Shown here piece by piece: positions 1 through 11,753 of a DNA stretch of 64,000 nucleotides. The DNA comes from Gentiana macrophylla (taxonomy: Eukaryota; Streptophyta; Magnoliopsida; Gentianales; Gentianaceae). The notes under the pieces were generated by a model. It saw only the letters and a program-made list of their open reading frames with translations, was not told where the DNA came from and made no database searches. Numbering within the stretch: the stretch's first letter is position 1; each line of letters starts with the position of its first letter. The translations under genes were made by a program, and so were the position numbers. The stretch lies in assembly GCA_026214975.1 (NCBI GenBank), contig CM047810.1, positions 39,566,806 through 39,630,805 of the forward strand. Direction: 5' to 3'.

Positions 1-149
1 TCAATCATAGAGGATTTGAACACTTGGTTCTAGCCCCCTGGTATGATCCCTCATACACCGGTCCTCCATGCTCCTCTGGTACTTCCAAATTCGTTCTGAC
101 TTTAAAAGCACACATGGCCTTAAAATCTTAAGCTGCTTGTCACGGGATC

Positions 150-1130
150 GATTCTAATCTGACCAAGAGGGATTTGGCCTCTGTCTACAAACAATACAAG
201 TTAACTAACCCCTTATTTGACACCAAGATCCCTGCTCCTGGCGTCTATGCTTACCAAGCCCCGGAAGGTTATTGCGCCGTCTACCGAGACCAACTCCTTT
301 GTGTCTTGAGGTTTCCCGTGTGTCCATCAATATTGGCTGTCCTGCAGCACTATGGCCTGGGTCTCGCCCAAATCATACCCAACGGTATAAGGGCCATAGT
401 AGGTTTTTCCATATGGTGTCGATGTGCTTGTATCCCTTTTACCATCAAATATTTCAGACTCTTCCACCAGTGTAAGCAGGTGCCTGACTAGGCTGGGTAT
501 TACTGCTTCCCGCGCTGAGGAGATTCTGTGAACGACGTTCGGTTCATAGAGAAGGGAGGGACTTCTTAGAAAAACTGGAAGCGCCGGTTTTTCTTCATTT
601 GTCCTGAGGTAGAAATGAACCTCGGCAGGTGGAATACGGCCGACCTGGGTAACGAACCTCGGCCCATGGATGTTGATAAGAAATTCCTAGACGATGTCAG
701 GAAGTGTGTTATCTATATCGGCATAAAGAAGTATTCAACTTCTTTGATTGAGTCTGCCAAATTATAAACCGTTGGGCTTGACCCTTACAAAGAATTAACC
801 AAAAAGGAATATGAAACTCGTAGGGTTTTACTTGTTGTATATTTGATGGGAGTCAACTTTACGTGACTCCGGTGCATTAATTACCCCCGTTTATCACACT
901 TTCAACACAATTTTGGGTAAATTAGACCATTTTCGGGGTGATATCGTGAGCTTATGGCACGGGGAACGAATCCGTTACTTTGATGAATTCATACCCCTTT
1001 TTGTTGATATTAACCCCATTCCCGAGCACTTTTACCCTCTGGAATTGTTTGGATGTTGTGGTGGTTTGTGATATTGAAGGGTATTGGTGTCTCGAGGACC
1101 CGGAAGGTGACGATTTATGGTGAAAAAGCA
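150..1130 (+). pseudogene. decayed gypsy-type transposon ORF (Transposase_28-like)
   Basis: The clearest part is an open stretch at 174-491. Its translation has the order seen in plant 'putative gypsy type transposon' proteins: a GYCAVYRDQLLCVLRFPV block, then a leucine-rich helix, then IPNGIRAIVGF, then a basic tail ending at a stop and followed by GYYCFPR. In intact relatives this domain is a few hundred residues long; here it is cut by a stop at 489-491 and by many stops and shifts up to about 1130. Family assignment rests on motif recall and not on a search. It lies just upstream of an LTR-like region and probably belonged to the same element. No function is expected to remain. Confidence 0.5.
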
Positions 1131-1480
1131 TGACCGAGGCAAGACGAGGGCCTAAAAAGGGAAAAAGTGAAGATTTGGGGAAACAGGGTTCAAACGCACG
1201 CTTGAATCCCCAAACGCGTTCTCAGCCTTTAAACGCGCTTGAATCCCCAAACGCGTTCCCAGTTCGAACGATTCGTGAGTTGAAGCCCTCTAAACGGACG
1301 CTTGGGAACCAGGCCAAACGCGCGCTCCAAGATCCTAAACGCGCGTTGAACCTTCCTAAACGCTGCCCGGATGAAGAACGATCAAGTCCCCGCCTGCATT
1401 TTATGTAACGCACGCTCGTTCCGATAAGCGAGACGCGACGCTTGAAGATCCTAAACGCGCGCTCCAGCCCTTTTTAAACG
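1130..1480 (+). repeat. short-period AAACGCG / CTTGAATCCC repeat cluster
   Basis: The block CTTGAATCCCCAAACGCGTT occurs twice (about 1201 and 1230). Shorter AAACGCG, AAACGCGCG and GCGCGCTCCA words recur at irregular spacing to about 1480. An open frame at 1130-1408 crosses the block but its protein is just the translated repeat, so no gene is called. The GC-rich block is unlike its AT-rich surroundings and sits immediately upstream of a TATA box, so it may be the U3 part of an LTR. Confidence 0.6.
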
Positions 1481-2640
1481 CCGCGTTTGGACCATTTTTT
1501 GCAAGCAGATTTTCCCTTCACCTATAAATACCCCCCCTTAGACATTTTCTTGGATATCAAGCTTTTCTTAGCAAAACTCTACCCATTTATTGCTCGAATT
1601 TTGTAATAGCTTAGAATACTCTCTCTTAGTGTAAATCAACAACATCTTAGCTTAATCTTTCTATTTCTTAGCTTAGATTTTCATTCCAAACACTAAGAGA
1701 CCACCTTTTAATTACTTTTATTTTGTACTTTTGGATCTCAACTCAATTTCTGCAATTTAATGGTATATTTCTCTTCTCTTTTACTTGTTATGGCTCTTAT
1801 TTACTGTTTTGTGCATGTTTTGATTAGTATAATGAGTAGCTAAACTTCTACATAGTCGAATCATGTGAAATTTGGTGAAATCACCCTTTGGGTGATGAAA
1901 TTGGGAGTGGGTAGTGCTTTTTATCATTATATCTTGCTTGTTTCATGTCTTAGAACTTGTTATAACAGATTTGGGCTAGATTGATCACCTAGGACAAAAT
2001 CACACACATCACTCTTGAGAGTTGTTCAGAGAGAGGGATGTGGGAAAAGGGTTCTAGGATCGTATTGTAGTGCGAGGTTACTCGCTTTTAACATTTAAAC
2101 GGCTCTCGTGCATGATTGTCTTGTGAATGAACCTCTCTTAGGAAGGTTAGTTGACTTGGCTTAAGGTGTTGGGGAAGAGTTGTTCGACTTCAAAGACTGG
2201 GATTAGGAGCACGCACTGTGGAATTGAATGCAAGAGTTCGCTCGCTTGTTGCACACTCCCGTTTTGTCACCCCCTTGGGGTGAAACTAGCTATTTTGATC
2301 ATGGTTCGGCTATGTCTCCTTAACTATCTTTAAAACCCAGTAGTTTAATCTTCTTTCTTTCTTTTATCTTTAGACTCAAGTAGTTAGAATCACTTAGTGT
2401 CGTTGTAGTAACAAAACCTTAAAACTTTGATCACCTAGACTAAGCATTACGTTCACTTTGGTACTTGCAAGCACGATTCCTTTGGGTTCGACCTCGTACT
2501 CCTGTAGCTATTCTAGCAATCGACCCGGTACACTGCCGGTTAGAGAGTTAGTTTACCCACGGTTTCGAGTCTCATTAAATTGTTTTTGTTGGGTGGATTT
2601 TAGCTCAATCAATATTTTCATTTGTTCTGTACGTGTAGAG
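1480..2640 (+). mobile_element. LTR-like region of a gypsy-type element
   Basis: A TATA-like box (CTATAAATACC, about 1522) is followed by a long, pyrimidine-rich, non-coding stretch. Near the end (about 2521-2545) lies GACCCGGTACACTGCCGGTT, a motif I associate with LTR ends of plant gypsy elements of the Tat type. The same 20-mer recurs at about 20827. The exact LTR borders, target duplication and primer site could not be set. No protein is predicted here; the small open frames at 2151 and 2458 look incidental. Confidence 0.4.
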
Positions 2641-2675
2641 TAATTGTACTGACCCTTATGCTTTACTATTGACAG

Positions 2676-2785
2676 TGTCATCCTTTGCTGAGCTGGTTAC
2701 TAATGTTGATGAGGAGGATGAGGTTCCTGTTGATGCCCATCATGAACATGACTCTGAGACGACTGAGAGTGCCGACATGTATTGA
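2676..2785 (+). CDS. possible 3'-terminal exon of an unknown gene (acidic C-terminus)
   Basis: A good acceptor (TTTACTATTGACAG, ending 2675) is followed by a 36-codon open stretch ending in TGA at 2783-2785. The peptide is strongly acidic, with AELVTNVDEEDEVPVDAHHE followed by a short Ser/Thr/Glu tail ending in DMY. No upstream exon can be joined because the preceding kilobase looks like transposon DNA. It could be the tail of a gene cut by the gypsy-type insertion, the end of a transposon ORF, or chance. The family is not recognised. Confidence 0.2.
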
Positions 2786-3030
2786 GTTATGAGCCCCAGT
2801 TGCACGTAATTTGATTAATTTCCAAAAATACCCCTCATATGTGATTTTACTATTTTACCCCTGCCACTAACTGCCATGAAGTTAAAACTTAAATCGTAGG
2901 GCAAATTTTTGTGTTTAATTTATTTTTTTGTAGGACCTTTATTTACTTAAATAGTTAAATTAAATTAATTGCCAATTTTATTGGTCAATTATTTAATTAA
3001 GTATTTAATTATTTAATATGTACTATTTCT

Positions 3031-5913
3031 TGTTGGACTTTTACTTCTAATGCTTGATGTTTTCTTTATCTGCTCAGTCCGATCATTTTTTTTCAGGCCC
3101 ATTTCTCTTACTTAACCCTGATCCAGACTCCACCCCCCAACATATGTCAAAACCGTAATCCCTAAACCTATTTTCAGTCGTCTCCTCTTTCTTTCACGTA
3201 ATCTCCCTCATTTACTCATCTCCGATTTCCAGATCAGTAATCTTCATGACGATTCTATTACCCTCAGATAATCCAGCCCTTATTTCTCTTACCCTCATCT
3301 GCACCTACTGAATTTGTTTATGGTAAGAACGGATACTGCCGTGGTTCGTTTTCAAGCCACCATGTGTGAAAATCACTTTTGGAAGGTTTGAAGAAATCAT
3401 CCCTGATTCGCTATAAAAGGTGATATCTTTCTGATTATATCATCCATATCTTGTATTAATTCTGATTCGAACTAGTTTATTGCCCTGATTTTGTGCCGGA
3501 TGCATTTTATGAAGGTTAAGTGTGAAAGGTTGAACCTTTCATCTGATATGGCGTTGATTCGAGCTATTATTCCCAGATTCGGAGGATTCACAGCCCTTAA
3601 TTCATGGCTCGGCGTTTCAGTGTCCAAAATCGAAACTTTAATTCAGGGAAGTTTTTGTTTCTTTGAATTCTAGCCAATTTCACTTTTATAAGATTGATTT
3701 GAACTGTGATTCTTCCTGATTCTCTTCCATTATTGGTTGTTTACACCCTACCCTGACCGGTTCTAGAGCTTTGATTGCATAAGGTCTAGACTTTTGACCA
3801 TATGTGTAAATGAGAGGATCTACAGCCGTAATCAAAGGTTCAGCAAGGCAATCTTCTCAAATCAGCACGTGAAAATCTAATCCGGAAAACCTCCACCCGG
3901 ATTGACATGGTAAAACAGCTAACCTTGTACCCTAGTCCGGTCTAGCCAATTCAATTGAGGGTATTTATCCAATGATACTGAATTGGAACCTGCTGAGGGT
4001 AATCAAACCCAATGATGGCCAAACAAATTAACCAAACCGGTCCAACCCTGATCTGAACCAAGTCCTCTTTAAGTCTCTGATCAACCTTGTGTGTTACTTT
4101 CATTTTTTTTGTTGATCAGTGGTTTGTCCGAGTCCTTTCAGTGGTTTAGTACTTCAGGTTTCAGCCTTGTTAGGTCTTAGGCCATCTCACTTCACAAGTC
4201 CTATAAATAGCCATCCTCATCCAACTTTTTTAGATCAGTTTTTTTTACTTGAGCAATACCATATTTTCTAATTTTCAAAAAGTTCTTCTAAGTCTCTTTG
4301 TAAGAATAAGTCAGTGGTCTGAATTCCCTATCACTTGCCTGAAGTGATAGTGAATTGGTTGGAATCTTGCTGAAGTGTGTATAGCTTGAGGATTGGCAAA
4401 GCTATACACAGGACTCAGGATCAACCCTAGGTTTGTCTACATTGTGTCTTTGTGAAAAAGGTAATCATACAGAAAACCCTTTAAAATTGCTTTTGTTTAA
4501 CTGTTCTGTGTCTCTATGATTAATCTGAAGCACCCTTTGTTCTAAGATCATTGGTACTGAAGGACCTCTCTCTGAGAATTGCCTAAGTGAGGATTTGGCA
4601 ACTGAGACATAGGCTTCAAGCCACCCCTGATCTTGTGTAAATCAGGAATTCACATTAAGTCTTGCTATGTCTACATACTTGAGTAGTTAGCAGTCTAAGT
4701 GTACTCTTCTTTCTGGTGTTTAAATCCACAGAAAGTCAGTAGGAAAAATCTGCCTTGTCAAAAAGGCTCTAACTAATTTTGACCTCAGTACTTGACTGTG
4801 CATTGATCATCAAAGTGAAAGTTGTCCTAAACTTCAGTTCGATCATTCAGCCTGTACTTCAAAATTCAGGATCCGTCCTCTAGTGAGTTTGGCTTAATAT
4901 ACCTTCTCACTGCGCGCCTTGGTAATAAGGCTAACAGACTGAATTGTTGAATTTGTATAAGTCTGTATTATCAGTCTGAAGTTTTGGCTCTGTGTGTGTT
5001 GTTCTCCTCATATCTGCTGGGAATTTTTCAGTGTGTATATCCTTGTGATCTACATCCTGAAATTCTGCCCCCTTACTGTTCTTACTTGCTGAATCTTTGC
5101 AACAATTTGTTCATCTGAACTGCCTGCAAATCTGTGGATCTAAGTTTGTAATTGAACACCTTGTAATATGAGTTTTTATCAGAGTTTTTATTTTTGGCCA
5201 CGCTTTGGACTCATTGATTTTTGTGATCGCTTACAATCTCGACCTTGATAGTCATATCGAGTTGTAACTCGATCGACCTTCGGCTTCGATCTGGCCCGAT
5301 TGATCGAGTCTAGTCTGGTCCCCTTCTTGTTGTGCTCACTGAAACCTTTAATAATCGTTGCATTTAAGTCTTGATAAACTTCAAAGTTAATTGTGTTTAT
5401 CATCACTAAAATTCATCTGATATTTTTCAGTCTGAGTAGTGCCTTTGACTGATCTAAGGACCACTTTCTGTGATCACTCTAAAGCTGTATTTATTCTACT
5501 TTAAGTGTAATTTATGTGTGTAAATTTACAAACTGTTTGATACTTCCAAAGGCATGGTTTAATATATACTTGATTCTTTTGTTTTTATTCGAACCTTGTG
5601 CTGAATAGAAGTTGTGGTTACTGAACCAATTTGATAAAGAACTCATACTTGAGTGTTTGAAAAATAACCTAACTAATAGTAATTAATCTTTCTGCAATCA
5701 CCCTTGTTCATTGTTATAATATCGTGATCACTTAGGTGTTTTACACAATCGAATAATATTTGATTTAAGCTTCGAATTGAATATTAGTAATTGTGTGTAT
5801 TAAATTGCTTCAACTTGTTTACTTTATAATAAATCGAAAAAGGGTATAAACTTTCTACACTCTATTCAACCCCTTCTAGAAAGTGTACTCACAGCGCATT
5901 ATCGATCCAACAA
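3031..5913 (+). mobile_element. 5' LTR of a Ty1/Copia element
   Basis: The right end is well placed: the sequence ends in GATCCAACA at 5913, two bases before a tRNA-iMet-type primer site. The left end is inferred at TGTTGGA (3031), the inverted match of that terminus; this would make an unusually long LTR of about 2.9 kb and is uncertain. A strong TATA box, CTATAAATAG at 4201-4210, fits a U3 promoter with transcription starting near 4230. The matching 3' LTR would lie past the scaffold gap and is not seen, so no target duplication can be tested. Confidence 0.45.
4201..4210 (+). promoter_or_regulatory. TATA box of the Copia LTR promoter
   Basis: CTATAAATAG lies inside the LTR, about 1.7 kb before the primer site and 2 kb before gag. 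It is a consensus plant TATA box and the best promoter candidate for the element on this strand. Confidence 0.5.
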
Positions 5914-5915
5914 TT

Positions 5916-5927
5916 GGTATCGAGCTT
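5916..5927 (+). promoter_or_regulatory. primer binding site, tRNA-iMet type
   Basis: TGGTATCGAGCT matches the usual plant Copia primer site (complement of initiator tRNA-Met 3' end) with one difference from TGGTATCAGAGC in the middle. It sits two bases after the LTR end and 253 bases before the gag start. Confidence 0.8.
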
Positions 5928-6179
5928 GGTCACCTAGTGATCATAACACGATATCTCTTGGTGTGATTTATAGTGCATTTTATTTCTTTGATTTGCCTTG
6001 GTCTTTTGCTCTTTTTGTTCTGCAGTTTTTAGTACCAAGTAAATCATCTCAACCGTGTGCCTTAAGTGTTGTTCATCACTCTCTCACATCATTTTTTAAT
6101 AAAAAAAACAAAAATTGCATTGTAGTTCATTCACATCTTTGCATTACATATTTGTTGCATATCATTGTACCGCATTGTA

Positions 6180-8033
6180 ATGGCTTCCCTAAATAGCTCC
6201 ATGAACCCGAGGGAGGGCTTATCCTTGGTATGGCCTCCGTGCTTTGACGGTTCTGGATTTATTCAGTGGAAACGTTCGATGATGACTCATGCGCAACAAA
6301 CAGACTATCAACTGTGGATTATCATAAACAAAGGTCCGTTTGTTCCCATAAAAGACATCACCGAAGCCGGAGTCACTACAAAGGTTAATAAGACTGAGGA
6401 TGAATTTAACGAAGAGGACTGTAGAAAAATGTCCTTAAACGCTAAAGTTGTCGCCATTCTTATCAACTCTTTAAGTCCCTCTGAGAATCGAGTTGTTGCC
6501 GCATGCGAGACTGCCAAAGAAATTTGGGAGGCTCTTATCAAACGTCATGAGGGCACCAGTAAGGTTAAGAAGTCTAAAATAAGTCAACTTAATCATGCAT
6601 ATGAGTTTTTTCAAGCAAAACCGAATGAATCTATTATTGACATGGATAATAAATTCACGGACATAGTCAATGCACTTAGCGCCCTTGGTAAAGACATCTC
6701 TATGGAGGACCAAAACTATAAGATACTTCTCTCCCTTCCTCTTATATGGGAACTTAAGGCTACGGCCATAGAGGAAGTGAAGGATCTCTCGGTCCTCACT
6801 AAAGATGAACTTATCGGTACGCTCTTAGTATACGAACAACATCTGAACGCACCCAAGAAAAAGTATCACAAGATGTCTGTTCCTGCACTGAAAGCTCGTG
6901 AAGAACCTGAATCTGAAAATGAGCAAGCGGATGATGAAAGTGAAGATGACGAAGAAACCGCAATGATGGTTCGTAAGTTCAAAAGATTCTTGAAAAATGA
7001 ACGAAGAGGAAAATCATCCGGGAATGCTAAGTCCTAAAACAAAAGTGGTTGGAAGCAAGATATGAATTGTTTCGAATGTAACCAGAAAGGTCATATTGCC
7101 AACGAGTGCCCTAATAAGAAAAGTGGAAAGCCCAAGCCTACATCCTGTCAAAAGAGCAAAAATGCTCAAAACGGCAAAGGCAAGAAAAATGGAAAAGCAA
7201 TGGCGGCTACTTGGGATGCAAACGACGAATCAGACAATGACAATAAGTCTGAAACATCCGAAAAGGCAAACTTGTGCTTTATGGGTTTTTCACAACCCAC
7301 GAACTCAAGTGACAGTGAGGTATCCGACACTTCCTTAACTAAGAAAGAACTGCATACACTTAATGAATAATTAACTAGGGAGAACCTCACACTTAAGGGT
7401 AAAAACAAAACACTAAATAAGTTTAAGGTACAACAAGACGACGATTTTGTCACCTTAACCAATGAACTAAGTAAATTGAAGCTTAAACACCAAACGACTG
7501 AGATTGAGAATGAATCTTTAAAGCGAAAGGTTGCGGCGTTTAAGCAAGTCATCTTAAGACTTGAAGAGCAAATTACTCAGCTCAAAACGCAACCCTCAAC
7601 TTCTCAGACTTCAAAGGGTAAGGACGTTTGTGTGGAAGGTTCATCCGACACACAAAACTCACCCGCCTCAACCCAAGTCTTGGAGCCTAGGCCAATTGGC
7701 TTAGCACACACCACGACCGCAAAACCCATCAAAAGGAAAAGAAGAAATAGAAAGAAAAAGATACACACCACACCTAAGAACGCTCCATCAACATCTGCAC
7801 ACACTTCACAACGTTCTTCCCTTCATACTCATGCATACGCCTATGATCGAAGAGGTTCAAGGAGCTTTGCTCAACAGAACCACTTCCCTCATAGTAGCTA
7901 TGCTCCATCTAGTTTTTACCCGAATACACATTACGATCCACGCATACACCAGGCACCCACCTATACACATAGACTTCCCCAGTTTGACCCTTTTTTGGCC
8001 CAGATGCTATTCTGGCAAGATCAGGTCAATTGA
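6180..8033 (+). pseudogene. Copia gag: capsid-like domain, CCHC zinc knuckle, coiled-coil region
   Basis: One frame runs from ATG 6180 (MASLNSSMNP) to a stop at 8031-8033, broken only by in-frame TAA codons at 7035-7037 and 7368-7370. Residues 1-230 form a UBN2-type Copia gag domain, with PPCFDGSGFIQWKRSMMTH near the start and AKEIWEALIKRHEG in the middle. An acidic, Lys-rich linker follows. A zinc knuckle CFECNQKGHIANEC (C-X2-C-X4-H-X4-C) begins at about 7071. After the second stop comes a Lys/Glu heptad-rich stretch (7371-7600) and a His/Tyr/Pro-rich tail. The gag would package element RNA in cytoplasmic particles. The stops make it non-functional as read; the long open frame between them suggests moderate age. 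Confidence 0.8.
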
Positions 8034-8251
8034 ATGCAATCGACCACATACCATCCCAACCCATGTCACTGTGAACAGCCCGAGTCCTCTTAGACAAAGA
8101 AGGCTGCTAGCAAACCAATGGTTAAGAAGGTATGGGTTCGAAAGGACTCGATCAAGCCTGATTCTAACCCCGAAGGACCCAAGAACTAAGGGTACCTATA
8201 TAAACTCTTTGTATTGCATGTCTTAAAGCAAAACTATATAGAAGCAATACA

Positions 8252-8530
8252 AAGTATTGCTTGGACAGTGGATGCTCTCGACATATGACTGGCAACTCTG
8301 CAATCATCCGGGATTACAAAGCTATATTAAATGGAGGGTCAGTCACTTTCGGAGACAATTCAAAAGGAAAGATCCTTGGAAAAAGATCAGTTGGTAACCC
8401 AAATTGTTTTATTATTCATAATGTTTTATTAGTCAAGCATTCGGAGTATAATTTACTAAGCATATCAACAAGTAGTGACTCGGGCCTTAAAATTGTGTTT
8501 GATGAGGATAGTTGCATGATATCTCGATAA
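8252..8530 (+). pseudogene. Copia retropepsin domain
   Basis: YCLDSGCSRHMTGN begins at about 8252 and carries the aspartic-protease active-site motif in its common plant Copia form (D-S-G-C-S-R-H-M). The strand continues through GSVTFGDNSKGKILGKRSVG and HNVLLVKHSEYNLLSIS, the usual retropepsin order. It is in a different frame from the gag upstream and stops at 8528-8530, so at least one shift separates gag from pol. It would cleave the gag-pol polyprotein. Confidence 0.8.
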
Positions 8531-9660
8531 ATTAGGGAATGTTGTCCTAACGGGTCTTCGTGAGCATAATCTTTACACGATCGAACCGACAACCTCACTA
8601 ATAAAACATGATGACACAAATCTATGGCACCGCCGCTTAGTCATGTTGGTATCATAACTATTGAGAAGTCGTGCAAACAGAATCTTATACGAGGTATACC
8701 AACATTAGATTTGAATGAGTTTGACACTTGTGAACCGTGTATACATGGTAAGCAAGCTAGAAATTCATGCGCATCCAAACACGAAGTGTCTTCCACTCGC
8801 ATCCTAGAATTGTTGCACATTGACTTATTTGGTCCTAGTAGAGTAGTAAGTTTCAAGTGAAAGTCTTATGTGCTCGTCGTCGTTGATGACTATTCTAGAT
8901 ATACGTGGAATCTGTTTTTGACTCACAAGAGTGATAGTGCTCAGGCATTCTCTACTCTCGTGAAGCAACTACGGAATACCTTTGATATATCATGCTGTAG
9001 GTCACGGAGTGACAGAGGTGGTGAGTTCGTGGATACTAGTCTCATAGAATTCATGAGTACCTTGGTATCCGTCATAAATTCTCTACTCCTTGAACTCCCT
9101 AAAAAAACGGCGTCATTGAGCATAAGAACCGAACACTGCAAGAATATGCTCGAACAATGCTAAATGAGTTCAAGGCGTCTCAATTTACGTGAGGTCGTTG
9201 TTTGTGCATGTTATGTTGTTAATCAAGTGTCTATTAGACACAGATTGCACAAGACACCCTACTGAAGTCTTAAGAAATCGGCCTCCAAAGTTAACTACTT
9301 TCATGTTTTTGGATTCAAGAGTTTCGTGTTGAATGATAAGGGAAATTTGGATAAGTTTGCATCTAAGTCCATCGAATGCATATTCGTTGGTTATTCCGAG
9401 ACTTCACGGGCTTATAGATGCTACAATCCAGTTTCTCGACGCATTCTCGAGTCCATACACGTTTCATTTCATGAGTCCGTTTCCTTGACTAACATGTGCT
9501 CTAGTGTGAAAGATAAGCAAGTAAGTGTAGAGCAGTTGGACTTGGAGGATGAGCTCGAGCTACTTCCACCCGCACAAAATGAAACATCCCCTGAAATGGA
9601 AGTAGCACAAGAAGTAGATGTTGCACCAACAACACCCGTCGTGGATAACATGTGAGCAAA
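8531..9660 (+). pseudogene. Copia GAG-pre-integrase and integrase, frameshifted
   Basis: Pieces in several frames keep the family order. 8624-8860 has the pre-integrase zinc-binding end CEPCIHGKQARNSC and the HIDLFGPSRV strand. 8870-9163 has LVVVDDYSRYTWNLFL with the first catalytic Asp, and RSDRGGEF with the second. 9326-9655 has the C-terminal part (FASKSIECIFVGYSETSRAYRCYNP and SRRILESIHVSFHES). The catalytic Glu segment near 9110 is disturbed by a shift. Stops at 8858 and about 9162 and at least three frame changes rule out a working enzyme. Confidence 0.8.
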
Positions 9661-9829
9661 TGATACTCCCAACGAAGAAAACGTGCAAGAGGAGAATGGT
9701 GGTGCTCCACAACACAGATGGGAAAGTTATCACACCCCAGACTTAATCATTGGTGGCCCCACTGCTGGTGTTAGCACCCGAAGGTCCACTTTCTATCCCT
9801 CATCTTTGCATGCACTTGTTTCTAACATC

Positions 9830-10541
9830 TAACCTAAGTAAGTTGATGAAGCCCTCTTAGACAATGAGTGGGTTATAGTTATGCAAGAAGAGCTTCATCA
9901 ATTTGAAAGGTAGGATGTTTGGGAACTTGTTCCCCTACCTTAGGTAAAACCTCGGTAGGCACACGTGGGTCTTTAGGAACAAGTTAGATGAAAACGGTAA
10001 AGTCGTTCGAATAAGGCTCGACCGGGTGGCTCAGGGTTATACCCAACAGGAAGGCATCGACACGATGAGACCTTCGCCCCAGCTTGCTCGGCCGGAAGCC
10101 ATTTGACTTTTAATTCCGCTTTGTATCTAGCTTAGAATAAAGCTCCATCAAATGGACGCCAAAAGTTCCTTATTAAAAGGACTTTATCGATAAAGAAGTG
10201 TATGTTCGACACTTCCCGGTTTTGAGGATACACTTCATCCTGATTATGTCTTCCGTCTCAAGAAATCACTTTACGGACTCAAACAAGTGCCTTAAGCATG
10301 GTAAAATAAGTTGTCATCAGTGCTTTTAACTAATGGCTTCGTTAGGGGTAGGGTGGATAACACCTTGTTTATAAAGAAGTCCGGCTCTGACATCCTGGTT
10401 TCCCAGGTCTATGTCGATGACATTATCTTCGGTCCCACCGACCCTGCTCTGTGCACTGAGTTTGAGACCTTGATGTCCTCTCAGTTTGAGATGTCAGCCA
10501 TGGGAGAGTTAAGTTTCTTCCTCGGCTTACAGATCAAGTAA
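9830..10541 (+). pseudogene. Copia reverse transcriptase, frameshifted
   Basis: Scattered RT motifs are read in three frames: EALLDNEWVIVMQEELHQFE near 9847, a decayed KTRWVFRNKLDENG region near 9960, LKKSLYGLKQVP near 10255-10290, and an intact 10311-10541 piece with VSQVYVDDIIFG (catalytic Y-V-D-D) and MGELSFFLGLQIK. Multiple stops and shifts between 9900 and 10310 show it is dead. The order and spacing are those of a Ty1/Copia pol. Confidence 0.8.
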
Positions 10542-11080
10542 ACACAGTCCGGAACACATATAAGTCAAACTAAGTATATTAGAGATATGTTCACCATGTT
10601 TAAGTTCGACACGTTGAATCCTGCTACGACTCCTATGAGCTCGTCAGTCAAACTTACACTTGATGAAGATGGTGAGCCGTTTGACTCTCACCTATATCGA
10701 TCTATGATCGGTTCTCTGCTATACCTGACCACATCGAGACCCGACATACAGTTTGTTGTAGGACTATGTCCACGCTTTCAATGTAATCCTAAGATATCGC
10801 ATTACAAAGTTGTGAAGCAAGTTTTCCGGTATCTCAAGCACACACCTACTTTGAGTCTCTCGGTACTCTGAGAGTCGCCACTTACACTTATCACTTACAA
10901 ATGATGCCGACTATGGTGGCTATCAGATTGAATGTAAGAGTACCGCAGGTACTTGTCAATTACTTGAGGACCGCCTCATCTCTTGGTTCTCTAAGAAGTA
11001 ACCTAGTTTTGCCCTTAGTACTCACCGAGGCCGAGTATGTTGCCTTGAGCAATTGATGTGCTCAACTCCTCCGGATCAAA
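10542..11080 (+). pseudogene. Copia RNase H region, truncated by the scaffold gap
   Basis: 10587-10871 translates to the RT-RNase H connection, with LNPATTPMSSSVKLTLDEDG, LYRSMIGSLLYLTTSRPDI and KQVFRYLKHTPTLSLS. After a shift, 10890-11080 holds decayed RNase H motifs including TEAEYVALSN near 11025. The sequence runs directly into the N run, so the end of the element, its PPT and its 3' LTR are not available. Confidence 0.75.
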
Positions 11081-11180
11081 NNNNNNNNNNNNNNNNNNNN
11101 NNNNNNNNNNNNNNNNNNNNNNNNNNNNNNNNNNNNNNNNNNNNNNNNNNNNNNNNNNNNNNNNNNNNNNNNNNNNNNNN
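11081..11180. other. assembly gap, 100 N
   Basis: Exactly 100 ambiguous bases, the usual placeholder for a scaffold join of unknown true size. It falls within RNase H of the Copia element; the right side does not continue that element, so the missing piece may be several hundred bases or more. Confidence 0.99.
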
Positions 11181-11355
11181 AGATACTCCCCTGCACGGAT
11201 AAGTTCTAACCCGTTCTAGGTCCTCACGACGATATAAAATATATGATTCGGTATTACAATTCCGGGTCTTGTTCGATTAATAAGCCATAAATAACATACA
11301 CTAAAGCCATCCGATATACGGTTTCGATGTCGCGTTGCCTTGTCCTCATCATTTG

Positions 11356-11595
11356 CTAAGATTTTTTGCCATAGTTATAGTCCTGGCGCACTTTCTTGGA
11401 GGTCACAAGGCTCCACTCAAAACACCTTGATACCCCAGAATGAAGGTTTGCATCTCCAAATCTATACCTCATTGTCATTGCAAACTCTCTTTTGCCGAAC
11501 TTCACTCTATTCTCGCCAATCTTAAAATGAAGTTCATCGTCGCGTGTCGGGATAAACCAGGGCGGTCTGAAAATTTTAGGCCTTGGCGAAGTCAT
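11356..11595 (-). pseudogene. DUF1985-like fragment
   Basis: The - strand reads MTSPRPKIFRPPWFIPTRDD, then ELHFKIGENRVKFGKREFAM, then a short TMRYRFGD block. The I-G-x-x-x-V-x-F-G-x-R-E-F-A-x pattern is typical of DUF1985, a plant domain often found in Ulp1-protease proteins carried by Mutator-like elements. Only about 80 residues remain and no protease part is seen. It is probably a transposon-carried remnant. Family assignment is from memory of the motif. Confidence 0.5.
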
Positions 11596-11753
11596 TAATT
11601 GAATTAGAGCCTATTAGTTGAGATTTTTTTCTTCGAAAAATATATTACAAAATATTACTTCAATATCGCTCTTTTAACATCCTGAATACAAAATTCAATT
11701 CATTGATAGCCTAAAAACATACACACAAAGTAGTAAAATTCAAACATATCTTT

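Noticed and set aside
1130..1413. Overlapping frames on both strands
   Set aside because: They are by-products of the AAACGCG repeat cluster.
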